Below, in pieces: positions 24,769 through 34,610 of a DNA stretch of 64,000 nt. The DNA is from JAWKHR01 sp041394725 (GTDB taxonomy: Bacteria; Acidobacteriota; Vicinamibacteria; Vicinamibacterales; SCN-69-37). The stretch covers positions 133,025 through 197,024 of the forward strand of contig JAWKHR010000007.1 in NCBI GenBank assembly GCA_041394725.1, read 5' to 3'. Both the position numbers and the translations under genes were made by a program. The notes under the pieces were generated by a model that worked only from the letters and a program-made list of their open reading frames with translations, searched no databases and was not told the DNA's origin. Each line of letters starts with the position of its first letter. The first letter of the stretch is position 1.

Positions 24769-26803
24769 ACCAGCCCCGCCGCGACGAGGACGAGATCGAT
24801 CAGCTTGATGCCCGCGAACGGCAGCAGGATCCCGCCGGCGCCGTAGACGAGCAGGTTGCGCCGCAGCACGACGGCCGCCCCGAGCGGGCGTGCGGGATGC
24901 CCCGGAGCGCCAGCGGGATGAGGGCGACGATGATCAGCGCGTTGAAGATGACCGCCGAGAGGATGGCCGACTCCGGTGTCGCGAGCCGCATGACGTTGAG
25001 GGCGCCGAGCTCCGGGAACGTGAACAGGAACATCGCCGGGATGATCGCGAAGTACTTCGCGACGTCGTTCGCGATCGAGAAGGTCGTCAGCGCGCCCCGC
25101 GTCATGAGGAGCTGCTTGCCGATTTCCACGATCTCGATGAGCTTCGTCGGGTTGGAGTCGAGGTCCACCATGTTGCCGGCTTCCTTGGCGGCCGTCGTGC
25201 CGGTGTTCATGGCGACGCCGACGTCGGCCTGGGCGAGCGCGGGCGCGTCGTTCGTGCCGTCGCCGGTCATCGCGACCAGCTTGCCCTCCGCCTGCTCGCG
25301 GCGGATGAGCGCCATCTTGTCCTCGGGCGTCGCCTCGGCCAGGAAGTCGTCCACGCCGGCCTCCGCCGCGATGGACGCGGCGGTGAGCGGGTTGTCGCCC
25401 GTGATCATGATCGTGCGGATGCCCATCGCCCGCAGGCGCGCGAAGCGCTGGCGCATGCCGCCCTTCACGACGTCCTTCAGGTGCACGACGCCCAGCGCGC
25501 GGGTGCGCTCGGCGACCACGAGCGGCGTGCCGCCGGCGTGGGCGACCGCTTCGACGACCGCGCGGATCTCGGGCGCCATCGTGCCGCCCGTGCCGGCCAG
25601 CCAGGCCGCGACCGCGTCGGCCGCGCCCTTCCGCAGCTCGCGGTCGCGCAGGTTCACGCCCGACATCCGCGTCTGCGCCGTGAAGGGCACGAACGTCGCG
25701 CCCTGGTCCGACAGGTCGGGGCCCCGCAGGCCGTGCTGCTGCTTGGCCAGGACGACGATCGATCGGCCCTCGGGGGTCTCGTCGGCGAGCGACGCCAGCT
25801 GGGCGGCCCGCGCGAGCTCGACCTCGGCGACGCCCGGGGCCGGCAGGAACTCGGTCGCCTGGCGGTCGCCGAGGGTGATCGTGCCGGTCTTGTCGAGGAG
25901 CAGCGTGTTGACGTCGCCCGCCGCCTCGACCGCGCGGCCCGACATCGCCAGGACGTTGTGCTGCACCAGCCGATCCATGCCCGCGATGCCGATCGCCGAC
26001 ACGAGCGCGCCAATCGTCGTGGGAATCAGGCAGACCAGGAGCGCGACCAGGACCGGCACCGGGATCTCCGTCCCCGCGTAGGCGGCGAACGGCTCGAGCG
26101 TCACGACGACCAGCAGAAACACGAGCGCCAGCACGGCCAGCAGGATCCCGAGGGCGAGTTCGTTCGGCGTCTTCTGGCGCTCGGCGCCCTCGACGAGCGC
26201 GATCATGCGATCGAGGAACGTGTGCCCCGGGTCCGACGTCACGCGGACGCGAATCCAGTCGGAAATCACTCGCGTGCCCCCGGTCACGGCCGACCGGTCG
26301 CCGCCCGACTCGCGGATGACCGGCGCCGACTCGCCGGTGATGGCCGATTCGTCCACCGACGCGACGCCCTCGATGACCTCGCCGTCGGCCGGGATGAACT
26401 CGCCGGCGCGGACGATGACCACGTCGCCCTTCCGGAGGCTGGCGGCCGGGACGGTCTCGACGGCGTCGGTCCCGGTGACGCGGCACGCAACGGTCTCGGT
26501 GCGCGTGCGGCGCAAGGTGTCCGCCTGCGCGCGGCCGCGCCCTTCGGCCATCGCCTCGGCGAAGTTCGCGAAGAGCACCGTGAACCACAGCCAGCACGCC
26601 ACCTGTCCGGTGAACAGCGGCCGGCCCGTGCCGGCCAGCACCTCCTGGACGACGATCGCCGTGGTGAGGAGGCTGCCGGCCTCGACGAGGAACATGACGG
26701 GGTTCCGCACCTGCACGCGGGGATCGAGCTTGCGTACCGCGTCGATGGCGGCCTGCCGGACGATGCGGGGGTCCCACAGGGACAGGGTGTGCGTGCGCGC
26801 CAC
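24765..26803 (-). CDS. kdpB: K+-transporting ATPase subunit B (frameshift near C-terminus)
   Basis: The P-type ATPase catalytic subunit of the KdpFABC high-affinity potassium pump, about 680 residues in the inner membrane. The GTG start at 26803 follows GGGAGTGA. It has the actuator motif TGESAPV, the phosphorylation site DKTGTITLGDR, and the hinge motif GDGTNDAPALAQADVG. At about 24890 the frame shifts by one base: the conserved ending LLVYGAGGILLPFAGIKLID, then LVLVAAGLV, is in another frame from the rest. It reaches the stop at 24765, which overlaps the kdpD start. Since all other features are perfect and the operon coupling fits the shifted frame, a single-base assembly error is the likeliest explanation. 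The gene lies after kdpC here, not before it. Confidence 0.93.
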
Positions 26804-26807
26804 GGCG

Positions 26808-27410
26808 TCACTCCCTCCCGCCGGGCGCGGCGATCGGCGGGGCGCCGAACGCCTCGTCGAGGGCGAGGTTCAGCTCCAGCACGTTCACGCGCGCGCGGCC
26901 GAGGAACCCGAACGCGGGCGGCGCCGTGTGGGCCTCGATGAGCGCGCGCACCGCGTCCGGCGGGACCCCGCGCGTGCGCGCGATCCGCGCCGCCTGGATC
27001 GCCGCGGCCTGTGGCGGGATGTCCGGGTCGAGCCCGCTGCCGCTCGCCGTGACCATCTCGGACGGCACGCGCGACGCCGGCGTCTGCTCGGCGCGCGTCA
27101 CGGCGTCGAGCCGCGCGCGGACCGCCGCGATCAGCGCCAGGTTCGAGGGCCCGTCGTTGGACCCGCCGGTCGCCGCCGCGTCGTAATCGACGGCCGACGG
27201 CCGGGGGTGGAAATACGCGGGCCGCGCGAACGCCTGCGCGACGAGGCGCGACCCCAGCACCGTGCCGTCCGCGCGGCGGAGGAGGCTGCCCTCGGCCTGC
27301 CGGGGAAAGGCGATCCGGCCGGCGGTCCAGAGCACCGCGTGGTACGCGCCGCCGAACAGCAGCATCGCCACCACGGTGAACCGCACGGCGTACCCGAACT
27401 CCCGTGTCAT
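26808..27410 (-). CDS. kdpC: K+-transporting ATPase subunit C
   Basis: A 200-residue single-pass subunit of the Kdp pump that binds near KdpB and increases nucleotide affinity. It has an N-terminal membrane helix (FTVVAMLLFGGAYHAVLWTA), the conserved ARPAYFHPRPSAVDYDA segment, SGSGLDPDI in the middle, and a C-terminal VNVLELNLALD. Length matches the family. It starts 10 bases after the kdpA stop and ends four bases before the kdpB start, so the local order is A-C-B instead of the usual A-B-C. Confidence 0.95.
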   Translation of the reverse strand: MTREFGYAVRFTVVAMLLFGGAYHAVLWTAGRIAFPRQAEGSLLRRADGTVLGSRLVAQAFARPAYFHPRPSAVDYDAAATGGSNDGPSNLALIAAVRARLDAVTRAEQTPASRVPSEMVTASGSGLDPDIPPQAAAIQAARIARTRGVPPDAVRALIEAHTAPPAFGFLGRARVNVLELNLALDEAFGAPPIAAPGGRE

Positions 27411-27420
27411 CGTCCGGCTC

Positions 27421-29133
27421 CTATCGCGACGAGAGGGACTCGGCGACCGGGCCGAGCACCGCGACCGGCATGAACATCAGCAGGCCGAGGATCACCACGA
27501 CGGCCCAGAGGGTGCATCCGAACGTGACGCTGTCGGCGCGCAGGCTGCCCGCCGTCTCGGGCAGCGCGGGCTTGCGTCCGAGCGACGCCGCCAGCGCCAG
27601 CGGCGCGACGATCGGGATGTAGCGGGACAGCAGCATGACCAGCCCGGTCGAGACGTTCCAGAAGGGCGTGTTGTCGCCCAGGCCCTCGAAGCCCGAGCCG
27701 TTGTTGGCCCCGGCCGACGAGAACTCGTAGAGCATCTCCGAGAAGCCGTGCGGGCCGGGGTTGTGGAGCCACCCGAGCGCCGTCGCCGGGTTGTCCGTCG
27801 TCGCCCACAGCGCGCAGGCCACCGCCGTGCCGCCGAGGATCGCGAGCGGGTGCCAGATCAGCGCGAGGCTCGCGAGCTGGATCTCCCGGGCCTCGACCCG
27901 CTTGCCCAGGAACTCCGGTGTGCGGCCGATCATCATGCCGGCGACGAAGACCGTGACGACGACGAAGATGAACATGTTGATGACGCCCACACCCACGCCG
28001 CCGAAGATGGCGTTGATCCACATCCCGGCCATCGGCATCAGGCCGCCGAGCGGCGTCAGCGAATCGTGCATGGCGTTGACGGAGCCGTTCGACGTGGCCG
28101 TCGTGCTGACCGCCCAGAGCGCCGAGAGCGGGGCCCCGAACCGGACCTCCTTGCCCTCCATCGAGCCGGACGCCTGGTCCACGCCCATCGCGGCGATGGC
28201 CGGCGTGCCGCGGGTCTCCTGGGCGACGGCGACCGCCACGAGCGGCAGGTAGAGCGCCAGCATGACGCCGAAGAGCATCACGGCCAGGCGCCGTCGTCCG
28301 AGCATGAACCCGAGCGTCCAGGCCATGGCCATCGGGAGCGCGAGGATCGACCAGGTCTCGACGAGGTTCGTGACCGGCGTCGGGTTCTCGTACGGGTGCG
28401 TCGAGTTGGGCCCGAAGTAGCCGCCGCCGTTGGTGCCGAGCTGCTTGATCGCGACCATCGGCGCCGTGACGCCGCGCGCGATCGCCTGCGTCCGGCCTTC
28501 GACGGTCACCGCCCGAGCCGCGCCCTCGAACGTCACCGGCGAACCCTGCCACAGGAGGACGAGGCCGACGACGAGCGAGAGGGGCAGCAGGACCCGGACG
28601 CCCGCCCGCGTCAGGTCCACGTAGAACGACCCGACGTGCGTCACCCGGTCGCCGGCGAGGCACCGGATGAGCGCCACGCAGGCCGCGATGCCGGTCGCCG
28701 CGGTGACGAACTGCAGGAACGTCATCGCGAACATCTGCGAGAAGTACGACAGCCCCGTCTCGCCGCTGTAGTGCTGGAGGTTGGTGTTCGACGTGAAGCT
28801 CGAGATCGTGTTGAAGGCGAGCGTCGGTTCCATCGCGCCAATCCCGTCGGGGTTCAGCGGCAGGACGTGCTGGAGCGAGACGACGGCGAACGTCACGAGC
28901 CAGAAGACGAGGTTCGAGACGAGCATCGACGCCGAGTACTGCTTCCAGTCCTGAGGCGGCGCGGCGCCGGCGCCCGTCAGGCGCAGGACGAGCCGCTCGA
29001 TCGGCAGGAGGACGGGGTCGAGCCACGTGCGCTCGCCCGTGAACACGCGCGCCATGTAGCGCCCGAGGGGCAGACTCAGGGCGATCGCCGCGACGAGGGT
29101 GAACGCGATCGCGAGCAGGTCCAGGCTCGTCAT
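27421..29133 (-). CDS. kdpA: K+-transporting ATPase subunit A
   Basis: The potassium-selective channel-like subunit of the Kdp pump, 570 residues and intact, with ten or so membrane helices. Selectivity-filter-like segments are visible: TSNTNLQHYSG, LGTNGGGYFG, STTATSNGSVN and SSAGANNGSGFEGL. Each holds the glycine-asparagine features of the four pore loops. The start ATG at 29133 lies three bases after the stop of the tiny kdpF gene. Expression is expected to depend on the KdpD-type kinase and KdpE encoded just upstream. Confidence 0.97.
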   Translation of the reverse strand: MTSLDLLAIAFTLVAAIALSLPLGRYMARVFTGERTWLDPVLLPIERLVLRLTGAGAAPPQDWKQYSASMLVSNLVFWLVTFAVVSLQHVLPLNPDGIGAMEPTLAFNTISSFTSNTNLQHYSGETGLSYFSQMFAMTFLQFVTAATGIAACVALIRCLAGDRVTHVGSFYVDLTRAGVRVLLPLSLVVGLVLLWQGSPVTFEGAARAVTVEGRTQAIARGVTAPMVAIKQLGTNGGGYFGPNSTHPYENPTPVTNLVETWSILALPMAMAWTLGFMLGRRRLAVMLFGVMLALYLPLVAVAVAQETRGTPAIAAMGVDQASGSMEGKEVRFGAPLSALWAVSTTATSNGSVNAMHDSLTPLGGLMPMAGMWINAIFGGVGVGVINMFIFVVVTVFVAGMMIGRTPEFLGKRVEAREIQLASLALIWHPLAILGGTAVACALWATTDNPATALGWLHNPGPHGFSEMLYEFSSAGANNGSGFEGLGDNTPFWNVSTGLVMLLSRYIPIVAPLALAASLGRKPALPETAGSLRADSVTFGCTLWAVVVILGLLMFMPVAVLGPVAESLSSR

Positions 29134-29136
29134 GAA

Positions 29137-29214
29137 TCAGAACCGCTCCGGGCGGGTGCCGCCAGGAGCAGGTAGACGAACGGCGAGGCTCAGGACGAGA
29201 GCCACGATCGTCAT
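29137..29214 (-). CDS. kdpF: KdpF-like small membrane subunit, probably with paired indels
   Basis: A 25-codon frame directly before kdpA, with a GGGG ribosome site. It starts MTIVALVLSLAV and ends RPERF, the usual ending of KdpF, a one-helix stabilising subunit of the Kdp pump. The middle is not hydrophobic in this frame (RLPAPGGT). Shifting by one base gives VYLLLAA, exactly what KdpF should have, before the frame returns for RPERF. Two compensating one-base indels are therefore likely, in line with many others nearby. A longer frame up to 29334 is possible but does not fit the family. Confidence 0.65.
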   Translation of the reverse strand: MTIVALVLSLAVRLPAPGGTRPERF

Positions 29215-29352
29215 CGCCGCCCCTGCAGGGCGGTCGCAGAACGCCACGAAGGCGCCGAAGCGCGCGAAGGTGACGAGCCCCAGCCCGACGAGGCCCGTGA
29301 GCAGCACGACCGCTCCTCCCACCCGACGTTCCACGACATGATCGAACGTACT

Positions 29353-29377
29353 GCCCGGCTTCGGCCTGAAGCCGGGC
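29353..29377. repeat. Perfect hairpin between kdpE and kdpF
   Basis: GCCCGGCTTC and GAAGCCGGGC form a perfect 10-base stem around GGCCT in the roughly 250-base gap between kdpE and kdpF. There is no T-run after it on the minus strand. It could be a REP-type element or an attenuator or stabiliser between the regulatory and transporter genes. The remainder of the gap (29215-29466) shows no convincing gene. Confidence 0.6.
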
Positions 29378-29466
29378 TCAGGAGATGCACATCAAGTTCC
29401 TGAGAGATCAGGGGCAAGCGGGCGGCCGGCGGCGATGCGACCGCCGGGCTGCCACTGCTGTGTGTG

Positions 29467-30177
29467 TCAGGCGGACTCGTCCGGTTCGGCCGTGGCGAAG
29501 CGATAGCCGACCCACGGCTCGCTGATGAGTAGCGCGGTGCCGAGGGATCGGGCGATCTTCTTCCTGAGCTGGCCGACGAGCGTCCACAGGTGCTCGGGTT
29601 GTTCGACCGCGTTCGGCCCCCAGACGGCTTTGAGGATCGCGCGGTGCGTCAGGACCCGGTCGTGGTGGCGCACGAGGAGCGACAGCAGGTCGAACTCCTT
29701 GGGCGTCAGCCGGATCTCGTCGTCGTGCCGCAGGACGCCGGCGGAACCGTAGTCGATCGTCAGGTCGCCGGCCTGGAACCGGCCAGTGCCGGCGCCGACG
29801 CCCGCGTCGCGCTGGACCCCGTCGGAGCGCGACGCGGATCCGCGCGAGCAGCTCTCCGGCGCCGAACGGCTTCAATGCGTAGTCGTCGGCGCCGGATCGA
29901 GCGCCTCGACCTTGTCGCGCTCCTCGTCGCGCGCCGAGCACGACATCGGGACGGCGGATCGCTCGCGGATGCGCCGGCACACCTCGGTGCCCTCGAGGTC
30001 GGGCAGGCCCAGGTCGAGGACGACCAGGTCCGGCGCGTGCGCCGCGCACATCGCCAGGCCGTCGGTGCCCGTGGCCGCAACCAGCACGTCGTAGCCGCCC
30101 GACCGGAGCAGCGGGCCGACCGCCCGCTGGATGGACGGCTCATCGTCGACGAGCAGGATGCGGGCGCGGGGGGTCAT
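29467..30177 (-). CDS. kdpE: KdpE-type response regulator, frame broken by indels
   Basis: An OmpR-family regulator expected to activate the kdp genes when phosphorylated. The receiver domain starts at the ATG at 30177 (ILLVDDEPSIQRAVGPLL), with the phosphorylated aspartate in VVLDLGLPD. The DNA-binding wing is clear at the end (LTHRAILKAVWGP ... EPWVGYRFATAEPDESA). Between them the homology changes frame at least three times between about 29960 and 29680, for example RSAVPMSCSARDEERDKVEALD, where a VLSARDEERDKV type motif is expected, then ADDYALKPFGAGELLARIR in another frame. The overall length is divisible by three, so the shifts cancel. Overlap with the kinase gene is ATGA. Assembly error is more likely than inactivation. 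Confidence 0.85.
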
Positions 30178-31697
30178 GCCGTGGGCGAGGCCGTCTCGAC
30201 GTCGGGCCGGATGGCGGCGGGGACCGTGACGGTGAAGCGCGCGCCGCCATCCGGGGCGTTCTGCGCCGACACTTGGCCGCCCGCGACGGCCAGGAGTTCG
30301 CGCGCGATTGAGAGCCCCATCCCGGTGCCGGACGTGCGGTGACGCGCCCCGGCGCCGCGGTAGAAGCGCTCGAACACGTGCGGCAGGTCGGCGGGCGAGA
30401 GGCCCGGCCCGTGATCGCGGACGCTGATCGTCACCTCGGCGTCCGTCAGGCCCGCGACGACCTCGATGGCGGTCCCCGGCGGCGAGTACTGGGCGGCGTT
30501 CTCGAGCAGGTGCGCGACGGCGCTGGCCGTCAGCCGCGCATCGAGGCGTGCCGGTTCGTCGCGATCGATCCGCACGTGGACCGGGTGTCCGGCGAGCGCC
30601 TGTTCCACCTGCCGGCGGGCCGCGTCGAGGATCTCGCTCGGATGCGTCCACCGCGCCTCGGTGTGCACGGATCCCGCGTCGAGGCGCGCCATCTCGAGGA
30701 TGTTCTCGAACAGCCGGCTCAGGCGCTCGGCTTCCGTGAGGATCACGTCGCTCTGCTCGGCGAGCGGGCGCGGCACGCCGTCCGACGCGCCGATGTTCGT
30801 CGCGGCGACGCGGATGGCCGCGAGCGGCGTGCGCAGGTCGTGCCCGAGCGAGGCGAGGAGCGCCGTCTTCAGTTCCTCGCTGTGGCGCGTGAGCTCGGCG
30901 GCCTTGCGCTCGTCGAGCAGCCGCGCGCGCTCGATGGCGAGCGCGACGAGCCCCGCGAGCGCGTCGAGGGTGCCGGCCTCGACCGACCGGCCGCTCGACG
31001 CGAGCAGCCCGATCGGCTTCGTGCCGGCGCGGAGCGGGACCAGCCGGACGCTCCGGTCGTCGATCACCAGCTCGCCGTGGCCGGCATACGTGCGCGTGCG
31101 GGCGTCGGAAATCCACCGACGCGCGCGCATCCCGCATCGCCGCGGTGAGCCGGTCCTGACCGTCAGCGTCGTCGGGCGGCCGGCCTCGAAGAGACGTCCC
31201 AGCCGCCGGGGTCCGCCGGGAGCGCGACTGCCACGAAGTCAAGGTCGAACCGCGCGATCGACCGCGCGAGCAGCGCAGGGCATGCCGCTGGCGGTCATTG
31301 CCAGGATGTCGCGGCTGAGGTCGAACAGGCGCGCGAGTTCGTCGCGGCGATCGACGGCCTCGGCCGTCCGCGCGCGCGCGACCGCCGAGAGGTTGCTCGC
31401 CACCAGGCTCACCGCCAGCAGCGCGAAGAGCGCGACCCAGTTCTGGGCGTCGATGCTCCAGGTGCCGACCGGCGGGAGGAAGAAGTAGTTGAAGCTGAGG
31501 ATCGCCGCGACCGAGGTGACGACCGCGGCCCAGAGGCGGGCCGTGGCCGCCACGACCAGGACGACGAGCAGGAAGGTCGTCGAGACGATGGCGGCGTTGG
31601 ACACGTGCAGCCATCGCCCGTAGGCGATCGTGACGAGGGCGACGGCGGCCAGGCCCGCCGCCGCGCGCGCGCCGTCCTGGCCCCACCGGTGAGGCAT
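30174..31697 (-). CDS. KdpD-type sensor histidine kinase (membrane and kinase half)
   Basis: This encodes the half of KdpD missing from the truncated kdpD 5 kb away. It has a membrane domain of four helices (AAAGLAAVALVTIAYGRWL; TTFLLVVLVVAATARLWAA; SFNYFFLPPVGTW is typical of the DUF4118 region), a GAF-like domain, the phosphorylated histidine in ASLGHDLRTPLAAIR, and ATPase boxes (HLLENAAQYSP, DHGPGLSP, GTGMGLSIA). The reading frame changes at least twice between about 31250 and 31130, in the GAF region. Net length stays divisible by three, so paired indels are suspected. It begins 30 bases after kup and overlaps kdpE by four bases. Its partner is certainly KdpE. Confidence 0.87.
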
Positions 31698-31726
31698 GGT
31701 CACGCCATCATAGCGGAGGCCGGATC

Positions 31727-33661
31727 CTACAGCTCGATGTGCGATCCCACCTCGAACACGCGGTCCGGCGGGATCCGGAAGAACGACGTCGCCTGCGCCG
31801 CGTTGCGCGCCATCAGCGCGAACAGGCGCGTGCGCCAGCGCGGCATGTCGCTCTGCTCGGTCGAGAGCAGCGTCTCGCGGCCGAGGAAGAAGGTCGCCTG
31901 ATCGATGCCGGGTGTCGGCAGGTCCCGCCGGGCCAGCAGCGCCGGGATGTCCGGTTCCTCCATGAACCCGTAGTGCGCGACGACGCGGACGAAGCCGTGC
32001 CCGAGGTCGGTGACCTCGACGCGGTCGCGGTTGCGGACGCGCGCGGACTCCTCGGTCACGATCGTCAGGAGCACGACCTGCTCGTGCACGACGCGGTTGT
32101 GGATGAAGTTCTGCAGCAGGGCGGGCGGGGTGCCTTCCGGGTTGCCCGTCATGAAGACGGCCGTGCCGGGCACGCGCGCCGGCGACTCGTGCCGCATCCG
32201 CTCGAAGAACTCCTTGAGCGGCAGCGTCCGCGCCCGCATCCGCGCCCCGAGCTGCTGCCGGCCGCGCTTCCACGTCGTCATGACCGTGAACACGGCGGCG
32301 GCGACGACCAGCGGCACCCAGCCGCCGTCCTCGATCTTGATGATGTTGGCGCCGAAGAAGGCCAGGTCCACGACGAGGAACGCGGTCGTCAGGCCGACGG
32401 CCGCGAGCTGGCTCCAGCCCCAGCGGTGCCGGGCGACCCAGTAGGCGAGCAGCGTCGTGATGACCATCGTGATGGTGACCGCGATGCCGTACGCGGCCGC
32501 GAGGTTCGACGAGGACTCGAAGGCGAGCACCAGCGCGATCGTGCAGAGGAAGAGGCCGGTGTTCACGCCCGGGACGTAGACCTGGCCGATCTCGCGCGCC
32601 GAGGTGTGCGCGATCTTCATCCGCGGCAGGTACCCGAGCATGGCCGCCTGGCGCGAGAGCGAGAAGGCGCCGGAGATCACCGCCTGCGACGCGATGATCG
32701 CGGCCAGCGTGGCCAGGACCAGCAGGGGATAGAGCGCCCAGGCCGGCGCCATGCGGTAGAACGGGTTCGAGACGGCGCCGGGCGTGTGGATCAGCAGCGC
32801 GCCCTGGCCGAAGTAGTTGACGAGCAGCGCCGGCAGGACGACGACGAACCACGTCAGCACGATGGGGCGGCGGCCGAAGTGGCCCATGTCCGCGTAGAGC
32901 GCCTCGCCGCCGGTGACGACGAGGAAGACGGCCCCGAGCACCAGGAAGCCGGTCCAGTGGTTGGTCGCGAGGAACACCACGGCGTGCCACGGGTTGACGG
33001 CGCGCAGCACTTCCGGCGCCGCCGCGATCTGGACCAGGCCGAGCACGGTCAGCGCGGCGAACCAGACCAGCGTGACGGGCCCGAACACCGCGCCGACGCC
33101 GGCCGTCCCGCGCCGCTGGAACCAGAACAGCACGGCGAGGATCACCAGCGCCGCCGGCACGACGAACGCGTCGAGCCCGGGGGCCGCGACCTCGAGGCCT
33201 TCGATCGCGCCGAGCACGGAAATCGCCGGCGTGATGATGCCGTCGCCGTAGAGCAGCGCCGCGCCGAACAGCCCCACCAGGAGGACGGTCCCGTGCATCC
33301 GGCCCTTCGCGACCGGGTGCGCCAGCGCCGTCAGCGCCAGGATGCCGCCCTCGCCGCCGTTGTCGGCCTTGGTCACGTAGGCGAGGTACTTGATCGAGAT
33401 GACGATGATCAGGGACCAGAAGATGAGCGACAGCACGCCGAGGACGTTCGCCGGCGTCACGGCGAGTCCGTGGGCCTCGTTGAAGCACTCCCGGAAGGCG
33501 TAGAGCGGGCTGGTCCCGATGTCGCCGTACACGACGCCCAGGGCGACCAGGCTCTGCGTGAGGAGGTAGCGGTTGGTGGGCGGCGCGGCGTGGGGGGCGG
33601 TCGAGGTGTGCGCCGCGGGGGCGGCTGGCGTGGTCGGGCGTCCGTTGCCGGTGGAGGGCAT
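31727..33661 (-). CDS. kup: Low-affinity K+/H+ symporter Kup
   Basis: An intact 644-residue potassium uptake permease with about twelve membrane helices. Family hallmarks are VYGDIGTSPLYAFRECF at the start, KADNGGEGGILALTAL in the second helix region, and a cytoplasmic C-terminal domain with TFFLGRETLLS and a final HIEL. A proline/alanine-rich stretch of about 30 residues precedes the first helix. It is the first gene of the minus-strand potassium island. Its placement directly ahead of the Kdp kinase suggests it could share osmotic or potassium control. It diverges from marC across about 50 bases. Confidence 0.95.
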   Translation of the reverse strand: MPSTGNGRPTTPAAPAAHTSTAPHAAPPTNRYLLTQSLVALGVVYGDIGTSPLYAFRECFNEAHGLAVTPANVLGVLSLIFWSLIIVISIKYLAYVTKADNGGEGGILALTALAHPVAKGRMHGTVLLVGLFGAALLYGDGIITPAISVLGAIEGLEVAAPGLDAFVVPAALVILAVLFWFQRRGTAGVGAVFGPVTLVWFAALTVLGLVQIAAAPEVLRAVNPWHAVVFLATNHWTGFLVLGAVFLVVTGGEALYADMGHFGRRPIVLTWFVVVLPALLVNYFGQGALLIHTPGAVSNPFYRMAPAWALYPLLVLATLAAIIASQAVISGAFSLSRQAAMLGYLPRMKIAHTSAREIGQVYVPGVNTGLFLCTIALVLAFESSSNLAAAYGIAVTITMVITTLLAYWVARHRWGWSQLAAVGLTTAFLVVDLAFFGANIIKIEDGGWVPLVVAAAVFTVMTTWKRGRQQLGARMRARTLPLKEFFERMRHESPARVPGTAVFMTGNPEGTPPALLQNFIHNRVVHEQVVLLTIVTEESARVRNRDRVEVTDLGHGFVRVVAHYGFMEEPDIPALLARRDLPTPGIDQATFFLGRETLLSTEQSDMPRWRTRLFALMARNAAQATSFFRIPPDRVFEVGSHIEL

Positions 33662-33712
33662 TCGTCTCCTGTCAGCAGGCGATCATATGTCATCGCCCGG
33701 TAGACTGGGCCC

Positions 33713-34339
33713 GTGGACCTCTTCACCCGATCGTTCCTGCTGCTGCTCGTCCTGCTGAATCCGTTCGTGCTGAGCGTGTACCTGCTCGAGCTGGTGCGGT
33801 CGCTCGACCTGCGATCGTTCTCGCGTCAGCTGGCGCGGGCAGGCGCCATCAGCCTCGCGGTGTTCACGGCGTTTGCCTGGGCGGGCGACGGGCTCTTCGA
33901 GAACGTGTTCCAGGTGCGGTTCTTCGCGTTCCTGATCTTCGGCGGAATCGTGTTCCTCATCATCGGCGTGCGGCTGATCATCCGCAACGAGGAGCCGTCG
34001 CTCCCGGCCGGGCAGGGCGGCGAGGGGGCCGCCGTGGCGATTGCGACGCCGTTCATCATCGGTCCGGGCACGATCAGCGCCAGCGTCCTGGCCGGCGCGC
34101 GCCTGCCGTTCCCGCTCGCCGTCGCGGCCATCGGCCTCGCGCTGTTCGCGGCGCTCGCGGCCATGGTGCTGATCAAGCGCCTGCACGACCGCGTGCGCCG
34201 GAGCCACGAGCGGCTGGTCCGGCGCTACGTGCAGATCGCCGGCCGCGCGACGGCACTGTTCACCGGATCGTTCGCGATCGACATGATTCTGCGCGGCCTC
34301 GAGGGCTGGCTGGCGTTCATGGGTTTCGGGAACTCGTAG
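33713..34339 (+). CDS. MarC family integral membrane protein
   Basis: A 208-residue inner-membrane protein with six predicted helices, belonging to the MarC/UPF0056 family. Motifs include LNPFVLSVYLLEL near the N-terminus and ATPFIIGPGTISASVLAGA, which matches the conserved PLxxGPGxI segment of this family. The start is a GTG at 33713. The biochemical role of MarC proteins is not settled, and the old link to multiple antibiotic resistance in E. coli was withdrawn. It is divergent from kup and convergent with the ADOP-NUDIX fusion. A short inverted repeat GCCAGA (34347-34352) / TCTGGC (34363-34368) follows its stop. Confidence 0.9.
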   Translation: MDLFTRSFLLLLVLLNPFVLSVYLLELVRSLDLRSFSRQLARAGAISLAVFTAFAWAGDGLFENVFQVRFFAFLIFGGIVFLIIGVRLIIRNEEPSLPAGQGGEGAAVAIATPFIIGPGTISASVLAGARLPFPLAVAAIGLALFAALAAMVLIKRLHDRVRRSHERLVRRYVQIAGRATALFTGSFAIDMILRGLEGWLAFMGFGNS

Positions 34340-34358
34340 AGCGGAGGCCAGACCCGCC

Positions 34359-34610
34359 TCATTCTGGCAGGGACGACATCGGTTCCAGAGACGTCCGTTC
34401 CGCCAGCGCGAGCGCCGCGGCGGCACTGCCGACTCTCGACAGCGCGTCCAGGCCCCAGTGCGCGGACGCTTCGAGCGCGATCGTCCCCTGGGTCCGCCGC
34501 GCCAGCAGGTCGGCCGGCGTGGCCCATCCGGTTGCCGTCCGGTCGTCGCGATCGAGGCCATCCTGGCCCGCGGGCACGCGCAGCAGGAAGACGCGCGTGT
34601 CGAACCGGCG
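34359..34610 (-). pseudogene. 3' fragment of a NUDIX-like paralogue
   Basis: The last 83 or so codons of a second copy of the NUDIX-type gene found at 36866-37582. It opens with RFDTRVFLLRVPAGQDGL and ends EPMSSLPE. It is joined at 34610 to a truncated permease gene. The first 101 bases are 97% identical to the intact gene (three mismatches), while the remaining part is only about half identical at the protein level. It has no start of its own and is a remnant of a deletion or duplication. Confidence 0.8.
34510..34610. repeat. Direct repeat copy 1 (101 bases, 97% identical)
   Basis: This segment matches 37017-37117 with three mismatches and no gaps, in the same orientation, 2507 bases away. 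Its upper end (34610) coincides exactly with the permease/NUDIX junction. The abrupt loss of identity on the other side points to gene conversion or a recombination crossover. Confidence 0.9.

Noticed and set aside
24890..26941. 683-codon plus-strand frame opposite kdpB
   Set aside because: Antisense of the clear P-type ATPase gene.
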